A DNA stretch of 41,031 nucleotides from Erysipelotrichaceae bacterium (GTDB lineage: Bacteria; Bacillota_I; Bacilli_A; Erysipelotrichales; Erysipelotrichaceae): positions 1-41,031 of the forward strand of contig JAUNCS010000015.1 of assembly GCA_030526485.1 (NCBI GenBank), read 5' to 3'. The notes beneath the pieces were generated by a model. The model did not search any database. It was not told the DNA's origin and saw nothing but the letters and a program-made list of their open reading frames with translations. This document shows positions 32,704-40,837 of the stretch, in pieces (the first letter of the stretch is position 1; every line of letters starts with the position of its first letter). A program made the position numbers and the translations under genes.

Positions 32704-34191
32704 TTATTTCTTAGCGATATGTTCCTTGTAAGCTTCCCAGTCTTCAACACATAAGAAGTAACCTTCTGGATCAGCCTTGTACTGTAGCTGAGGGATAGCG
32801 ATAAGGATGATAGCGATAAGAGCAACACCAACGTAACCAAGGTAGTGCATAACAACACCGAATGCAGGCCAGATAACAGCCCAGTCGAACATTGCCATCC
32901 AACCCTTAGCACTAGCTGTCTGAGTTAATACTGATACATCACCAACTGTGAAGAACTGAGCAGCTAATACAGAGCAGAATACCTGTAGTAAACCGTTTAC
33001 GAATGCAGCAGTCATAGCAGCCTTAGCACCTGATTTAGCGTTAACGTATACAGAGATTGTAGCGTTATCGAAGAATACAGGAACGAAACCAGCGATTGCG
33101 ATAACTGGAGACTTAGTAAGAATTAGGATACCGATAGCTAAGAACTGACCGATTGCACCGAAGATGAAACCGAATGTTACAGCGTTAGCTGAACCGAAAC
33201 CGTAAGATGCAGCACAGTCAAGACCTGGAACAGCACCTGGAAGTAACTTGTTAGAGATACCCTGGAATGAGTTAGTTAATTCACCAACGAAGATTCTTAC
33301 ACCAAGCTGTAATACAGCCATGTAAACTGCGAATGCTAAAGCGTTATCCATAATGCAGAAGAAGAAGTTACCCTTAGAACCTGCAACGTTGAATTCAGCT
33401 AGAGTTGGCTTACCAGTGATAACCATGATAACGCCGATAAATAATAACATTAAGATTGAAGTTGATACAGTGTTTTCATTGAACATTGATAACCAACCAG
33501 GTAGTTCGTAATCTTCGAACTTCTTAGCGTTATTTTCAGATTTGAATAGTAGACCACCTAATGCTTCATAGATAGCGATACCGAACATCTGCTGGTGAGC
33601 AACACAGAAACCAGCACCATCAGTTAATCTCTGTGCAGTTTCAACTGTTAAGTTAGAACCAACAGCCCAGTATAGACCAAGTAATACAGCCATTAGAACT
33701 AGCATTGGTCCATCAGCTAAGTTAGGGAAGCAAGTGAAGAAGATCCAGAATGCGAATGTAGCCTGCTGAGTCTGAACGTGACCAGTAGTGAATACAGCTC
33801 TCATCTTAGTTACTTTCTGGAACTTAACTAATAAGATGTTGAATACGAATGCGATAAGTAATAATACCATTGCCTGAGAGAATGATTTACCGCAAGCTTC
33901 CATAGCGCCCTGTGCAGCAGTCTGACCGATGTAAGTATCAAGAACCATTGCATCGATACCAAACTTACTTGATAGAGCAGAGATGATTGGTTTGAAAGTA
34001 GATGATAGACCACCTGAACCAACTAATAGGATTTTGTAACCTACAGTTGCTTTGATGAAGCCTGAAAATACTTCATACCACTGTTTCTTCAATAGGATGT
34101 AACCAACTACTGTGATTAAACCAATGAAGTAAGCTGGAGTCTTTAAGAAGTTATTCGCAAAGAACTCCCAAAATGTCATTAAAACGTTCAT
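32704..34191 (-). CDS. ulaA: PTS ascorbate transporter subunit IIC
   Basis: A 495-aa polytopic membrane permease of the SgaT/UlaA family. About eleven hydrophobic helices are visible. Family segments include FFANNFLKTPAYFIGLITVVGY, written here in part as NNFLKTPAYF, plus IGQTAAQGAMEA and LPGAVPGLDCAASYGFGSANAV. It imports L-ascorbate and presents it for phosphorylation at C6. The codon choice is visibly that of a strongly expressed gene. It lies between ulaC and ulaB, with SD AAAGGGG. Confidence 0.93.
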   Translation of the reverse strand: MNVLMTFWEFFANNFLKTPAYFIGLITVVGYILLKKQWYEVFSGFIKATVGYKILLVGSGGLSSTFKPIISALSSKFGIDAMVLDTYIGQTAAQGAMEACGKSFSQAMVLLLIAFVFNILLVKFQKVTKMRAVFTTGHVQTQQATFAFWIFFTCFPNLADGPMLVLMAVLLGLYWAVGSNLTVETAQRLTDGAGFCVAHQQMFGIAIYEALGGLLFKSENNAKKFEDYELPGWLSMFNENTVSTSILMLLFIGVIMVITGKPTLAEFNVAGSKGNFFFCIMDNALAFAVYMAVLQLGVRIFVGELTNSFQGISNKLLPGAVPGLDCAASYGFGSANAVTFGFIFGAIGQFLAIGILILTKSPVIAIAGFVPVFFDNATISVYVNAKSGAKAAMTAAFVNGLLQVFCSVLAAQFFTVGDVSVLTQTASAKGWMAMFDWAVIWPAFGVVMHYLGYVGVALIAIILIAIPQLQYKADPEGYFLCVEDWEAYKEHIAKK

Positions 34192-34209
34192 TATTATTCC
34201 CCTTTCGTT

Positions 34210-34668
34210 TTAATCTGCATATTTTGCATCTATATCTAGAAGATCCTGGGCAGTTTCGGCCTTTAACAGATCTTCAATGATACCGTCTTTCATAAGCAAT
34301 TCAGATAACATCATCATGTTCTGTAAATGCTTGTCGCTGTCAACGGCAGCTAATGTAAAGAATAAACGTGCATTCTTTTCTGGATCATTTGGATCAAATA
34401 CTACTGGTTCTTTAACCTTGCAGAAACCAATTGCAGTCTTGTTTACACCAACACCACCTAATGTTGAATGCGGCATTGCTACATCTGGCATGATTACAAA
34501 GTAAGGACCATATGTATTTACATTTTCAATGATCTTATCTAAATATTCGTTTTCTAAAGTACCATCTGCTAAAAGTGGTTTAGCAGCACCATATACTGAG
34601 TCCTGCCAAGTATCGAACTTGTCAGTAAATAAGTAATGATTTTGTTCTACGATGTCTCTTAATAACAT
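34210..34668 (-). CDS. ulaC: PTS ascorbate transporter subunit IIA
   Basis: A 152-aa cytosolic IIA domain of the mannitol/fructose type. The phosphorylated His is His67 in MPDVAMPHSTLGG. It takes phosphate from HPr and passes it to UlaB. The ATG at 34668 is chosen because AGGGGAAAG is upstream; a start at 34683 would place that SD in the coding region. It is the first gene of the ula minus-strand operon, behind a promoter with a cre-like site in its spacer. Confidence 0.9.
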   Translation of the reverse strand: MLLRDIVEQNHYLFTDKFDTWQDSVYGAAKPLLADGTLENEYLDKIIENVNTYGPYFVIMPDVAMPHSTLGGVGVNKTAIGFCKVKEPVVFDPNDPEKNARLFFTLAAVDSDKHLQNMMMLSELLMKDGIIEDLLKAETAQDLLDIDAKYAD

Positions 34669-34692
34669 AAACTTTCCCCTCAAATTAATTTC

Positions 34693-34721
34693 ATTCTAAT
34701 AAATGTAAACGCTTAAATCAA
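34693..34721 (-). promoter_or_regulatory. Promoter of the ulaC-ulaA-ulaB operon
   Basis: On the minus strand, -35 TTGATT (34716-34721), 17-base spacer, -10 TAGAAT (34693-34698), about 25 bases from the ulaC start. Confidence 0.7.
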
Positions 34722-34751
34722 TCGATTTTGGAAAATATGTAAGTGTTTACA
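34704..34751. promoter_or_regulatory. Two cre-like sites at the ula promoter
   Basis: TGTAAACGCTTAAA (34704-34717) matches the catabolite-responsive element consensus at all but about one position and overlaps the promoter spacer. TGTAAGTGTTTACA (34738-34751) is a second, weaker copy in which TG replaces the central CG. Repression by CcpA-HPr(Ser-P), or by a LacI-family protein, is inferred. Confidence 0.7.
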
Positions 34752-34829
34752 TAATTTATTCATTTTCTGCATTTAAGAAATTTAATAATAAAATCCGCAA
34801 AAATGAGTGTATAATCTTATATTTCTATA

Positions 34830-35468
34830 TTATTTCTGACCGTAAGAAACCCAACCTGCAGCTTCATCCGCAATTTCTTTATCAGTTAACTCTGGAACTG
34901 AGCCCATGATTCTAGCCATACAGTAAGTCTTAGCTGCTTCTTCCAGATATACAGCTGAATATAACGCTTCTTCCAAATCCTTACCGAAAGTAATAACGCC
35001 ATGGTGCTTCATAATAACTGCACTGGCATCACCGGCATATTCAACGCAAAGCTTGCCCATACCAATATCACTAGATTTGGTCCAAGGCGCTACATTAATG
35101 CGAGCATGAGCCGCATCAATTAAAGTAACCATGCAGGCAGGAAGTGAATCATTATTAAAGCCAATAGCTGTTGCGTAAGGCTGGTGTGTATGGATTACAC
35201 AGTTAACACCTTCAATATGGTCGAAGATATAAACCAAAGCTGTTGAATCGCTTGATGGCTTTCTGTTGCCTTCGATTAAATTGCAGTCATGGTCAATTAC
35301 ACAGATATCTTCTGGAACCATTTCTTCATATAGCATGCCACTTGGAGTAACCAGATAATGATCATCATCCATCTTTAAAGAGATGTTACCACCTGTTAAA
35401 GAAATAAGCTGATACTCTTTTAAGCGCATGCAAGCTCTTAACATTTGTTTCTTTTCTAATTCGTACAT
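34830..35468 (-). CDS. Class II aldolase/adducin-family protein (L-ribulose-5-P 4-epimerase or L-fuculose-1-P aldolase type)
   Basis: A 212-aa zinc enzyme of the AraD/FucA fold. It has SLTGGNISLK, VTPSGMLYEEM, KPSSDSTALVYI and the metal pair CVIHTHQPYATAIG; a further His is in MKHHGVITFG. It is shorter than the ulaF product (231 aa), and its C-terminus differs. It may be a second 4-epimerase or a sugar-phosphate aldolase for a related substrate. It lies between the ula PTS operon and ulaG, sharing the divergent control region with ulaG. No strong terminator separates it from the ulaC promoter. Confidence 0.85.
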   Translation of the reverse strand: MYELEKKQMLRACMRLKEYQLISLTGGNISLKMDDDHYLVTPSGMLYEEMVPEDICVIDHDCNLIEGNRKPSSDSTALVYIFDHIEGVNCVIHTHQPYATAIGFNNDSLPACMVTLIDAAHARINVAPWTKSSDIGMGKLCVEYAGDASAVIMKHHGVITFGKDLEEALYSAVYLEEAAKTYCMARIMGSVPELTDKEIADEAAGWVSYGQK

Positions 35469-35487
35469 TATTTAATACCTCTATACC

Positions 35488-35598
35488 TTGATTGTCATAA
35501 AAAAACATTAAATGCACAATTTCATTCAATTAAACTTTCATAAAAATCCCAAAACAATCATAAACTTCTGTTTATTTCGTGAACAATCTAGATAAAAT
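35488..35598. promoter_or_regulatory. ulaG/class II aldolase divergent control region with repeated motif
   Basis: Read on the minus strand, TTTATGATTGTTTT (35551-35564) and TTTATGAAAGTTTA (35531-35544) fit WTATGANWGTTT. TTTATGACAATC (35490-35501) is a third, diverged copy. The intervals are about 20 and 43 bases. A possible ulaG -10, TAAAAT, lies at 35593-35598. The same motif recurs at 40819-40925 near the DeoR-family gene. Confidence 0.6.
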
Positions 35599-35639
35599 GA
35601 AAGTAGGTTAACAAAAGTTAATAATTTAGGAGGAAATTT

Positions 35640-36719
35640 ATGCCAAACGTTAATGACGTTACACGTGAAAAATGGATTTTAGGCACTTTCCCAGAATGGG
35701 GAACTTGGCTAAATGAAGACATTCAGGACACTGTTGTAGAAAAAGGTAAGTTCGCAATGTGGTGGTTAGGTTGTACTGGTCTTTGGGTTAAGACTGAAAA
35801 CAACACTAACATCATCATGGACTACTGGTGTGGTTCTGGTAAGCAGACTCACTACAATGAAGATGGTTCTTTAAAGAAAATCAGCCCAGACCATCAGATG
35901 GCTAGAATGTCAGGTTGTACAGAATTACAGCCAAACTTAAGACTTGTACCTGCAGTACTTGATCCATTCGCAATCAAAGATGTTGATGCAGTATTAGCTT
36001 CTCATACTCATACTGACCATATCGATATCAACCTTGCTGCTGCAGTATTAAAGAACGTTGACAAACCAGTTCCATTCATCGGTTCTAAGTTCGCTACTGA
36101 TAAGTGGAGAGAATGGGGTGTACCAGAAGAAAGACTAGTAACAGTTAAACCTGGTGACGTAGTAGAAGTTAAGGATATCAAGATCCACGTTGTTGAATCA
36201 TTAGATAGAACTATCCTTATCACTGCTCCACCTTCAGGTAGCGTTATCGGCGCTAAGTTAGATGATATGGACGAAAGAGCTGTATCTTACGTTGTAGAAA
36301 CTCCAGGTGGTACTATCTACCATTCAGGTGACTCTCACTTCGGTAACTTATACGCTAAGCATGGTAATGAATTCAATATCGACGTTGCATTCGGTTCATT
36401 CGGTGAAAACCCTAGAGGTGTAACTGATAAGATGACTGCTTCTGATATCTTAAGAATGGGTGAAGATCTAAACTGTAAAGTTATGATCCCTTATCACCAT
36501 GATTTATGGACTAACTTCCAGGCAGATACAAATGAAATCCTTGTTCTTTGGTACATGAGAAAAGACAGACTTCAGTACAAGTTCAAACCATTTATCTGGC
36601 AAGTTGGTGGTAAGTTCATTTATCCAGATGATAAAGACAAGATGCAGTACCATTACCCAAGAGGCTTTGGTGACGTATTCTCTAAACCAATCAACCTTCC
36701 ATTCCCATCATTCCTATAA
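35640..36719 (+). CDS. ulaG: L-ascorbate-6-phosphate lactonase
   Basis: A metallo-beta-lactamase-fold hydrolase (359 aa) that opens L-ascorbate 6-phosphate to 3-keto-L-gulonate 6-phosphate. The metal motif HxHxDH is intact in SHTHTDHID (His122, His124, Asp126, His127). Additional ligands are likely in [10 protein letters not shown] and [11 protein letters not shown]-terminal [16 protein letters not shown] is typical of UlaG. The SD is AGGAGG. It begins the plus-strand ula unit, followed by a terminator and then ulaE2 and ulaD. Confidence 0.95.
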   Translation: MPNVNDVTREKWILGTFPEWGTWLNEDIQDTVVEKGKFAMWWLGCTGLWVKTENNTNIIMDYWCGSGKQTHYNEDGSLKKISPDHQMARMSGCTELQPNLRLVPAVLDPFAIKDVDAVLASHTHTDHIDINLAAAVLKNVDKPVPFIGSKFATDKWREWGVPEERLVTVKPGDVVEVKDIKIHVVESLDRTILITAPPSGSVIGAKLDDMDERAVSYVVETPGGTIYHSGDSHFGNLYAKHGNEFNIDVAFGSFGENPRGVTDKMTASDILRMGEDLNCKVMIPYHHDLWTNFQADTNEILVLWYMRKDRLQYKFKPFIWQVGGKFIYPDDKDKMQYHYPRGFGDVFSKPINLPFPSFL

Positions 36720-36728
36720 TAGTTATGA

Positions 36729-36767
36729 TAATCAGCTCGTCTATATATAGGGCGGGCTGATTTTTTT
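36729..36767 (+). terminator. Terminator after ulaG
   Basis: A stem of AATCAGC (36730-36736) with GCTGATT plus extra pairs, and a long AT loop, followed by TTTTTTT on the plus strand. It lies immediately before the ulaE2 start codon, so downstream genes depend on read-through or an unseen promoter. Confidence 0.75.
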
Positions 36768-36774
36768 AGACCCT

Positions 36775-37581
36775 ATGAAGAATTTATTAGGTATTTATGA
36801 AAAAGCTCTTCCGATAGAAGTGAGTTGGAGAGAAAGATTTGAACTGGCAAAAAAAGCCGGATTTGACTTTATTGAAGTTTCTGTAGATAAAAGCAGACTT
36901 AATAAACTTGACTGGACAGATGAAGAAATCAAGGAAATGCTTGATCTGGCAGAAGAATTCGGCATGCCATACCACACTCTTACCCTTTCGGCTAACAGGT
37001 ACTGGCCGATTGGCGATAATAAGCTAAGAGATGAGGGTATTAAATTAATAAAAAAAGCCATTGTTCTGGCTAAAAAAATGAATATTGAAATCATTCAGTT
37101 GGCTGCCTATGACGTATATGGCAAAGAATCAACTGAAGAAAGTGCAAGACTATATAAAGAAGCCCTGTTGGAAGTATTGGAATTCAATAAGGACTACAAT
37201 ATCGTATTAGCTATTGAAGTACTGGAAGACTGTAACCTATATAACACTTCTGAAAAACTGGTAGCTTTAATCAAAGATATTAACAGTCCATACTTAAAAG
37301 AATATGCTGATAACGGCAATCTTATCTATAACGGCTATGATCCGGTAGAAGATCTAAAAGCCTGCAAAGATGAAATTGTGGCCCTGCACGTTAAAGATGC
37401 CATCTTCCATAACGAACACAATATTGAATATGGACATGGTGAAGTTGATTTTGAAGGTGTCTTTAAATATCTGAAAGAAATCGACTATCAAGGAATTTTA
37501 GTATCTGAATGCTGGTATGAAGAAGACTTCCATCCAGATCTCGAATACGTCAATAATTTTATAAGGAGATATATGCAATGA
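36775..37581 (+). CDS. ulaE: L-xylulose-5-phosphate 3-epimerase, second copy
   Basis: A 268-aa TIM-barrel epimerase, paralogous to the gene at 29719-30585 but about 20 residues shorter. Shared pattern: GIYEKALP, FDFIEVSVDKSRLNKLDW, IIQLAAYDVYGKES, LAIEVLEDCNLY, EYADNGNL, ALHVKDA and ILVSECWYEEDFHPD. The catalytic Glu in AIEVL and metal ligands Asp, His and Glu are conserved. The ATG follows a terminator U-run directly and has no visible SD; the next in-frame ATG is too far into the fold to be the start. It overlaps ulaD by four bases. Confidence 0.9.
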   Translation: MKNLLGIYEKALPIEVSWRERFELAKKAGFDFIEVSVDKSRLNKLDWTDEEIKEMLDLAEEFGMPYHTLTLSANRYWPIGDNKLRDEGIKLIKKAIVLAKKMNIEIIQLAAYDVYGKESTEESARLYKEALLEVLEFNKDYNIVLAIEVLEDCNLYNTSEKLVALIKDINSPYLKEYADNGNLIYNGYDPVEDLKACKDEIVALHVKDAIFHNEHNIEYGHGEVDFEGVFKYLKEIDYQGILVSECWYEEDFHPDLEYVNNFIRRYMQ

Positions 37582-38225
37582 TTCCAAAAATACAATTAGC
37601 GCTTGATTGTTTAAGCACTGAAGATGCAATCAAAGTATTAGCCAGTGGTGTAGCTGATGAAGTAGACATCGTTGAATGTGGCTACTGCATGATCGCAAGA
37701 GAAGGTGCAAGAGTTGTTAAGTATTTCAGAGAAATGCTTCCAAACAAACCATTACTTGCTGACTTAAAAATCGTTGATGCTGGTAATGCAATCGGTGGTG
37801 CCCTATTAGACGGTAGACCAGACTTCACAACAATCCTTTGTGCTTGTGAACCTGGTACAATCGACGCCGTAATCGCTGAAAGAGAAAAGAGAAATCTTAA
37901 CACTGAATTACAGATTGAACTATATGGTCACTGGTCATTTGACGACATCCCTATGTGGAAAGAAAAAGGCATCAGACAGCTAACTCTACAGCACTCTGGT
38001 GATAAACCTGGTGGTTGGGATGAAGAAGAACTGGCTACTTTAAGAAAGCTTGTTGACTGTGGCATCCCAGTAGCAGCAACTGGCCATATCGATTACGATG
38101 AACTGGATAAGTTTGTTGGCATCCCTGTATCTAACTTCATCTTCGGCTCAGCTATTAAAAATGCAGCTGATCCTAAGGCGGAAGCTAGAAGAATCAGAGA
38201 AAAAATCGAAAAACTTTGGGGTTAA
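37578..38225 (+). CDS. ulaD: 3-keto-L-gulonate-6-phosphate decarboxylase
   Basis: This enzyme decarboxylates 3-keto-L-gulonate 6-phosphate to L-xylulose 5-phosphate (215 aa). It belongs to the orotidine-monophosphate-decarboxylase superfamily. The Mg and catalytic triad Asp62, Lys64, Asp67 lies in ADLKIVDAG, and the first catalytic Asp is in LALDC. C-terminal GIPVAATGHI and NFIFGSAI bind phosphate. Hexulose-phosphate synthase shares the fold, but context fixes the assignment. It has SD AAGGAGA inside the end of ulaE2 and a strong terminator after it. Confidence 0.95.
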   Translation: MIPKIQLALDCLSTEDAIKVLASGVADEVDIVECGYCMIAREGARVVKYFREMLPNKPLLADLKIVDAGNAIGGALLDGRPDFTTILCACEPGTIDAVIAEREKRNLNTELQIELYGHWSFDDIPMWKEKGIRQLTLQHSGDKPGGWDEEELATLRKLVDCGIPVAATGHIDYDELDKFVGIPVSNFIFGSAIKNAADPKAEARRIREKIEKLWG

Positions 38226-38231
38226 TCCATT

Positions 38232-38268
38232 AAGCTAAACATCTATTGGTGTTTAGCTTTTTATTTAT
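38232..38268 (+). terminator. Terminator of the ulaG-ulaE2-ulaD unit
   Basis: A perfect 10-bp stem (AAGCTAAACA with TGTTTAGCTT) and an 8-base loop, followed by a T-rich run on the plus strand. Confidence 0.85.
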
Positions 38269-38271
38269 TAT

Positions 38272-38305
38272 TTTAAAAAATCTGTGCACTTAGAATACAC
38301 AGATT
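38272..38305 (-). terminator. Terminator of the Rpn-family gene
   Basis: A perfect 8-bp stem (38279-38286 with 38298-38305) with an 11-base loop, followed by TTTTTTAAAA on the minus strand, just after the gene's stop. Confidence 0.75.
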
Positions 38306-38309
38306 AATA

Positions 38310-39197
38310 TTAGATGATATTTAATTTTTCCTTAACAATTTCTGCTGTTTTATCATCAGCCTTAAGGATGGTGATGGCTTTCTCAAAAGGTATTCCAGAT
38401 TCAACCAAAGAGATAATATTATTCATCAGCATTTCCTGTTTGCCTTGTTCGAAACCCTGTTGGATGCCCTGTTTTATCCAATTATCCGCGGTAATAGCCA
38501 TACTAGATACCTCCTCTTCATTTATGATTATATCGTATTCTTTGTTGAGGATATCTCTTTTACAGTTTGGAGTTATATTGGACTCTGTAAACAAAATTCT
38601 AAAAAGGTCAAGGATATGCTCGCTCTCTAGTTTCTTCTTTCTGCCTATGCCCAACATCAAAATATGAATGTAATCATAGCTTTCTGGTCTTGCTTTATAA
38701 TTACCCCACAAGTGTTCTTCTTTAAAAATATACCGATTAATACTATCTTCCATCTCCTCTTTGGGATTAGGACAAATCCAGATAGAGTATACCTTCCTCA
38801 TTTTTCCGTAGTCCGAATGATGAAATGTTTCACCTTTTTGTCTGGCTATTAATCTCGTGGAATAATATATAGCCCTTTGAATAAGGTGATAACCAAGTTT
38901 AAAATCGTTCTGAGCTTCGATATCAATATACATCCCTATTGTTTCATCACTATTTGGAAGTTTAGCTGTAAAGAGAATATCATATACTATCTTGGCATTT
39001 TCAGTCCTGAAGTCTTCATTTTGCATTCCTTTGATATTTCTTGATTCATCACCATCTTCTATCAGCTTTACTATTTCATTAATGCCTAAATCAGAGTACT
39101 CAGGAATAAGAGATTTCATCACATTGGCTAATACCTGCTTATTTGATAAGATCTTTCTAACATTTTCATCATATAAAGTTTTGTTTAAATGGTTCAT
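38310..39197 (-). CDS. Rpn-family PD-(D/E)XK nuclease / putative transposase
   Basis: A 295-aa protein of the Rpn (recombination-promoting nuclease, PDDEXK 'transposase') family. The N-terminal nuclease core is visible: FRTENAKIVYDILFTAKL (catalytic Asp), then MYIDIEAQNDF (the E-x-Q motif), and YYSTRLIARQKGE. The C-terminus has the family's Gln/Gly-rich heptad-like helix GIQQGFEQGKQEM and a leucine-rich tail. Such proteins are multi-copy in Firmicutes and are linked to DNA recombination or phage defence. No terminal repeats or target duplications flank it, so it is a single gene rather than an insertion sequence. SD AAGGAGGG. Confidence 0.85.
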   Translation of the reverse strand: MNHLNKTLYDENVRKILSNKQVLANVMKSLIPEYSDLGINEIVKLIEDGDESRNIKGMQNEDFRTENAKIVYDILFTAKLPNSDETIGMYIDIEAQNDFKLGYHLIQRAIYYSTRLIARQKGETFHHSDYGKMRKVYSIWICPNPKEEMEDSINRYIFKEEHLWGNYKARPESYDYIHILMLGIGRKKKLESEHILDLFRILFTESNITPNCKRDILNKEYDIIINEEEVSSMAITADNWIKQGIQQGFEQGKQEMLMNNIISLVESGIPFEKAITILKADDKTAEIVKEKLNII

Positions 39198-39250
39198 ATT
39201 AAAACCCTCCTTATATCTTTATTGAAAAAATATTTGAAAAATCCTCACTA

Positions 39251-39284
39251 TAAAAAAAGAATATGCTCATAATTGAACATATTC
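39251..39284 (-). terminator. Terminator of the DeoR-family regulator operon
   Basis: A perfect 7-bp stem (39259-39265 with 39278-39284), 12-base loop, then U7 on the minus strand, a few bases after the stop. Confidence 0.8.
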
Positions 39285-39288
39285 CATA

Positions 39289-40065
39289 TTACTTATTTAA
39301 AGGTTCTACTTTAATAACTTCCAGATTAGAAACTTCCTTGATTTCTTCCAGTGTATTATTATCTGCCAGTACATCGGTTATCAGATAATCGATGCCACCG
39401 AAGTCTGAATAATTAAAGTTATAGTCTAGACCTATTTTTGTATGATCGCACAGAACAAATCTTTTACCCCTTGTATGATCAATCATCGCCTTATTGACTA
39501 AAGTCTCCTTCATAAGGCCAGTTGATATACCGTTTTTAGTAAGACCGCTGCAACCAATAAAGCACTTATTCGCATTAATAGAATTAATAGTCTTAACCGC
39601 CAATTCTCCCATTAAAGAATTCTTGGGATATCTTACCTCACCACCTGTCAACATGATTACCGCATTAGAGTCAGGATGTGAGTTAATAGCCTTGGCATTG
39701 TTGGTAATAATCGTTACATTCTTATTTTTGATGTAGTCAATTACCGCTACGGCAGTCATTGAAGAATTGATGAAAATGACATCATTATCTTCGACATATA
39801 ATGCTGCTCTTTTGGCAATCGCACGCATATAACGGAATCTGTCATATAAGGAATTATCACTGACAAATTCCTGTATTAAAGAGGCACCACCATAATTTCT
39901 TTCAATGGCACCCTTATCTTCCCAATACTGAAGATCTCTTCTGATTGTCACAGCTGAAACTTTGAAACGGGCAACCAGCTCATCCACAGAAATAAAGTTA
40001 TTTTCCTGGATGGCCTTCATGATTTCGTCTCTTCGTTTATCAACTATATCCTTACTTACTTTCAC
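39289..40065 (-). CDS. DeoR-family transcriptional regulator (candidate ula regulator)
   Basis: A 258-aa repressor. The N-terminal winged helix has the DeoR signature VDELVARFKVSAVTIRRDLQYWEDKGAIERNYGGA (residues about 27-61). The C-terminal sugar-phosphate sensor domain includes VIFINSSMTAVAVIDYI, IITNNAKAI, MLTGGEVRYP and CFIGCSGL. UlaR of enterobacteria is a DeoR-family protein that senses ascorbate 6-phosphate, so a ula role is plausible. The start is GTG with GGAG upstream, overlapping the membrane-protein gene by 14 bases. A repeated motif lies in the promoter of its operon and upstream of ulaG. Another sugar pathway starting at 40982 could be its target instead. Confidence 0.88.
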   Translation of the reverse strand: MKVSKDIVDKRRDEIMKAIQENNFISVDELVARFKVSAVTIRRDLQYWEDKGAIERNYGGASLIQEFVSDNSLYDRFRYMRAIAKRAALYVEDNDVIFINSSMTAVAVIDYIKNKNVTIITNNAKAINSHPDSNAVIMLTGGEVRYPKNSLMGELAVKTINSINANKCFIGCSGLTKNGISTGLMKETLVNKAMIDHTRGKRFVLCDHTKIGLDYNFNYSDFGGIDYLITDVLADNNTLEEIKEVSNLEVIKVEPLNK

Positions 40066-40786
40066 TTACGATCTCCATTAATTTATTAAGTAGTTCCTGA
40101 TACTGAGCTTTTTCCGCATTAGGAGCAGTAATAATTAACTGTTCAAGAATAAATTTCTGTTCCTTTGGATTCATATTGCGCATATTAACATTTTTAAACT
40201 TATTGTATGCTTCACCATTATGACCAATAGCCACTTCATGAATCGCATCAAGTTCATCGTACTGGAAGATTTTTGGTTTCTTTTTCATCTTCTCAATATT
40301 CTTAACATCGGTATAACAGTTGTTGATCTTACCTGTCTGACCAAGAGATAAGTAAGCTCTCATTTCGTAGTAAAGCTTAATCAGCAACATTTCGACATTA
40401 GCAGTAAACTTCTTGTCATTCTGATTAATGATTTCAATTACCTTACGAGGCTGCTTTCTTTCAAGTGCTACCATTACATCAAATAGACCTCTGTTTTCAG
40501 AATGAATCTTAAAGATGTCATATTTAACCATCTTGTTGTAAAGTTCTTCAGCCTTATCACAGTCTAACTTAAAGTTAAGATACCAAAGTGCTTCATTATA
40601 TAAATATTTCAGATATTCATTTAGTGTACCAATGATTAAGGCAATAATACCCAATACTACAAAGACATATCCGCTGATTGAATGATCCTTTAATAGGGCA
40701 ACTATCACAAAATAGATAAATGCCAGATATAAAGCAATATTTAAAATAACCATTGCTTTTTGTTTTGTTGAATAATGTTTTAACAT
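40052..40786 (-). CDS. Membrane protein with a helical (TPR-like) cytosolic domain, unknown function
   Basis: A 244-aa protein. Two transmembrane helices lie near residues 10-65 (IALYLAFIYFVIVALL and YVFVVLGIIALIIGTL). A long helical region follows with paired-helix spacing resembling TPR repeats (EALWYLNFKLDCDKAEELYNK and later units). The ATG at 40786 has AAGGGG upstream; an earlier ATG at 40846 lies across the promoter. I do not recognise a specific family. It is translationally coupled to the downstream DeoR-family gene, so it may be a membrane partner or sensor for that regulator, but nothing in the sequence proves it. Confidence 0.75.
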   Translation of the reverse strand: MLKHYSTKQKAMVILNIALYLAFIYFVIVALLKDHSISGYVFVVLGIIALIIGTLNEYLKYLYNEALWYLNFKLDCDKAEELYNKMVKYDIFKIHSENRGLFDVMVALERKQPRKVIEIINQNDKKFTANVEMLLIKLYYEMRAYLSLGQTGKINNCYTDVKNIEKMKKKPKIFQYDELDAIHEVAIGHNGEAYNKFKNVNMRNMNPKEQKFILEQLIITAPNAEKAQYQELLNKLMEIVSESK

Positions 40787-40808
40787 ATAAAAAATCCCCT
40801 TAGAAAGC

Positions 40809-40837
40809 ATTATATATTTTATGATTGTTTTATTCAA
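40809..40837 (-). promoter_or_regulatory. Promoter of the membrane protein/DeoR operon with internal operator-like motif
   Basis: On the minus strand, -35 TTGAAT (40832-40837), 17-base spacer, -10 TATAAT (40809-40814). The spacer contains TTATGATTGTTT in plus orientation (40819-40830), a position suited to autoregulation. Confidence 0.7.

Noticed and set aside
38310-39197. A complete insertion sequence around the Rpn-family gene
   Set aside because: No terminal inverted repeats or target-site duplications are seen; the hairpins on both sides are ordinary terminators.
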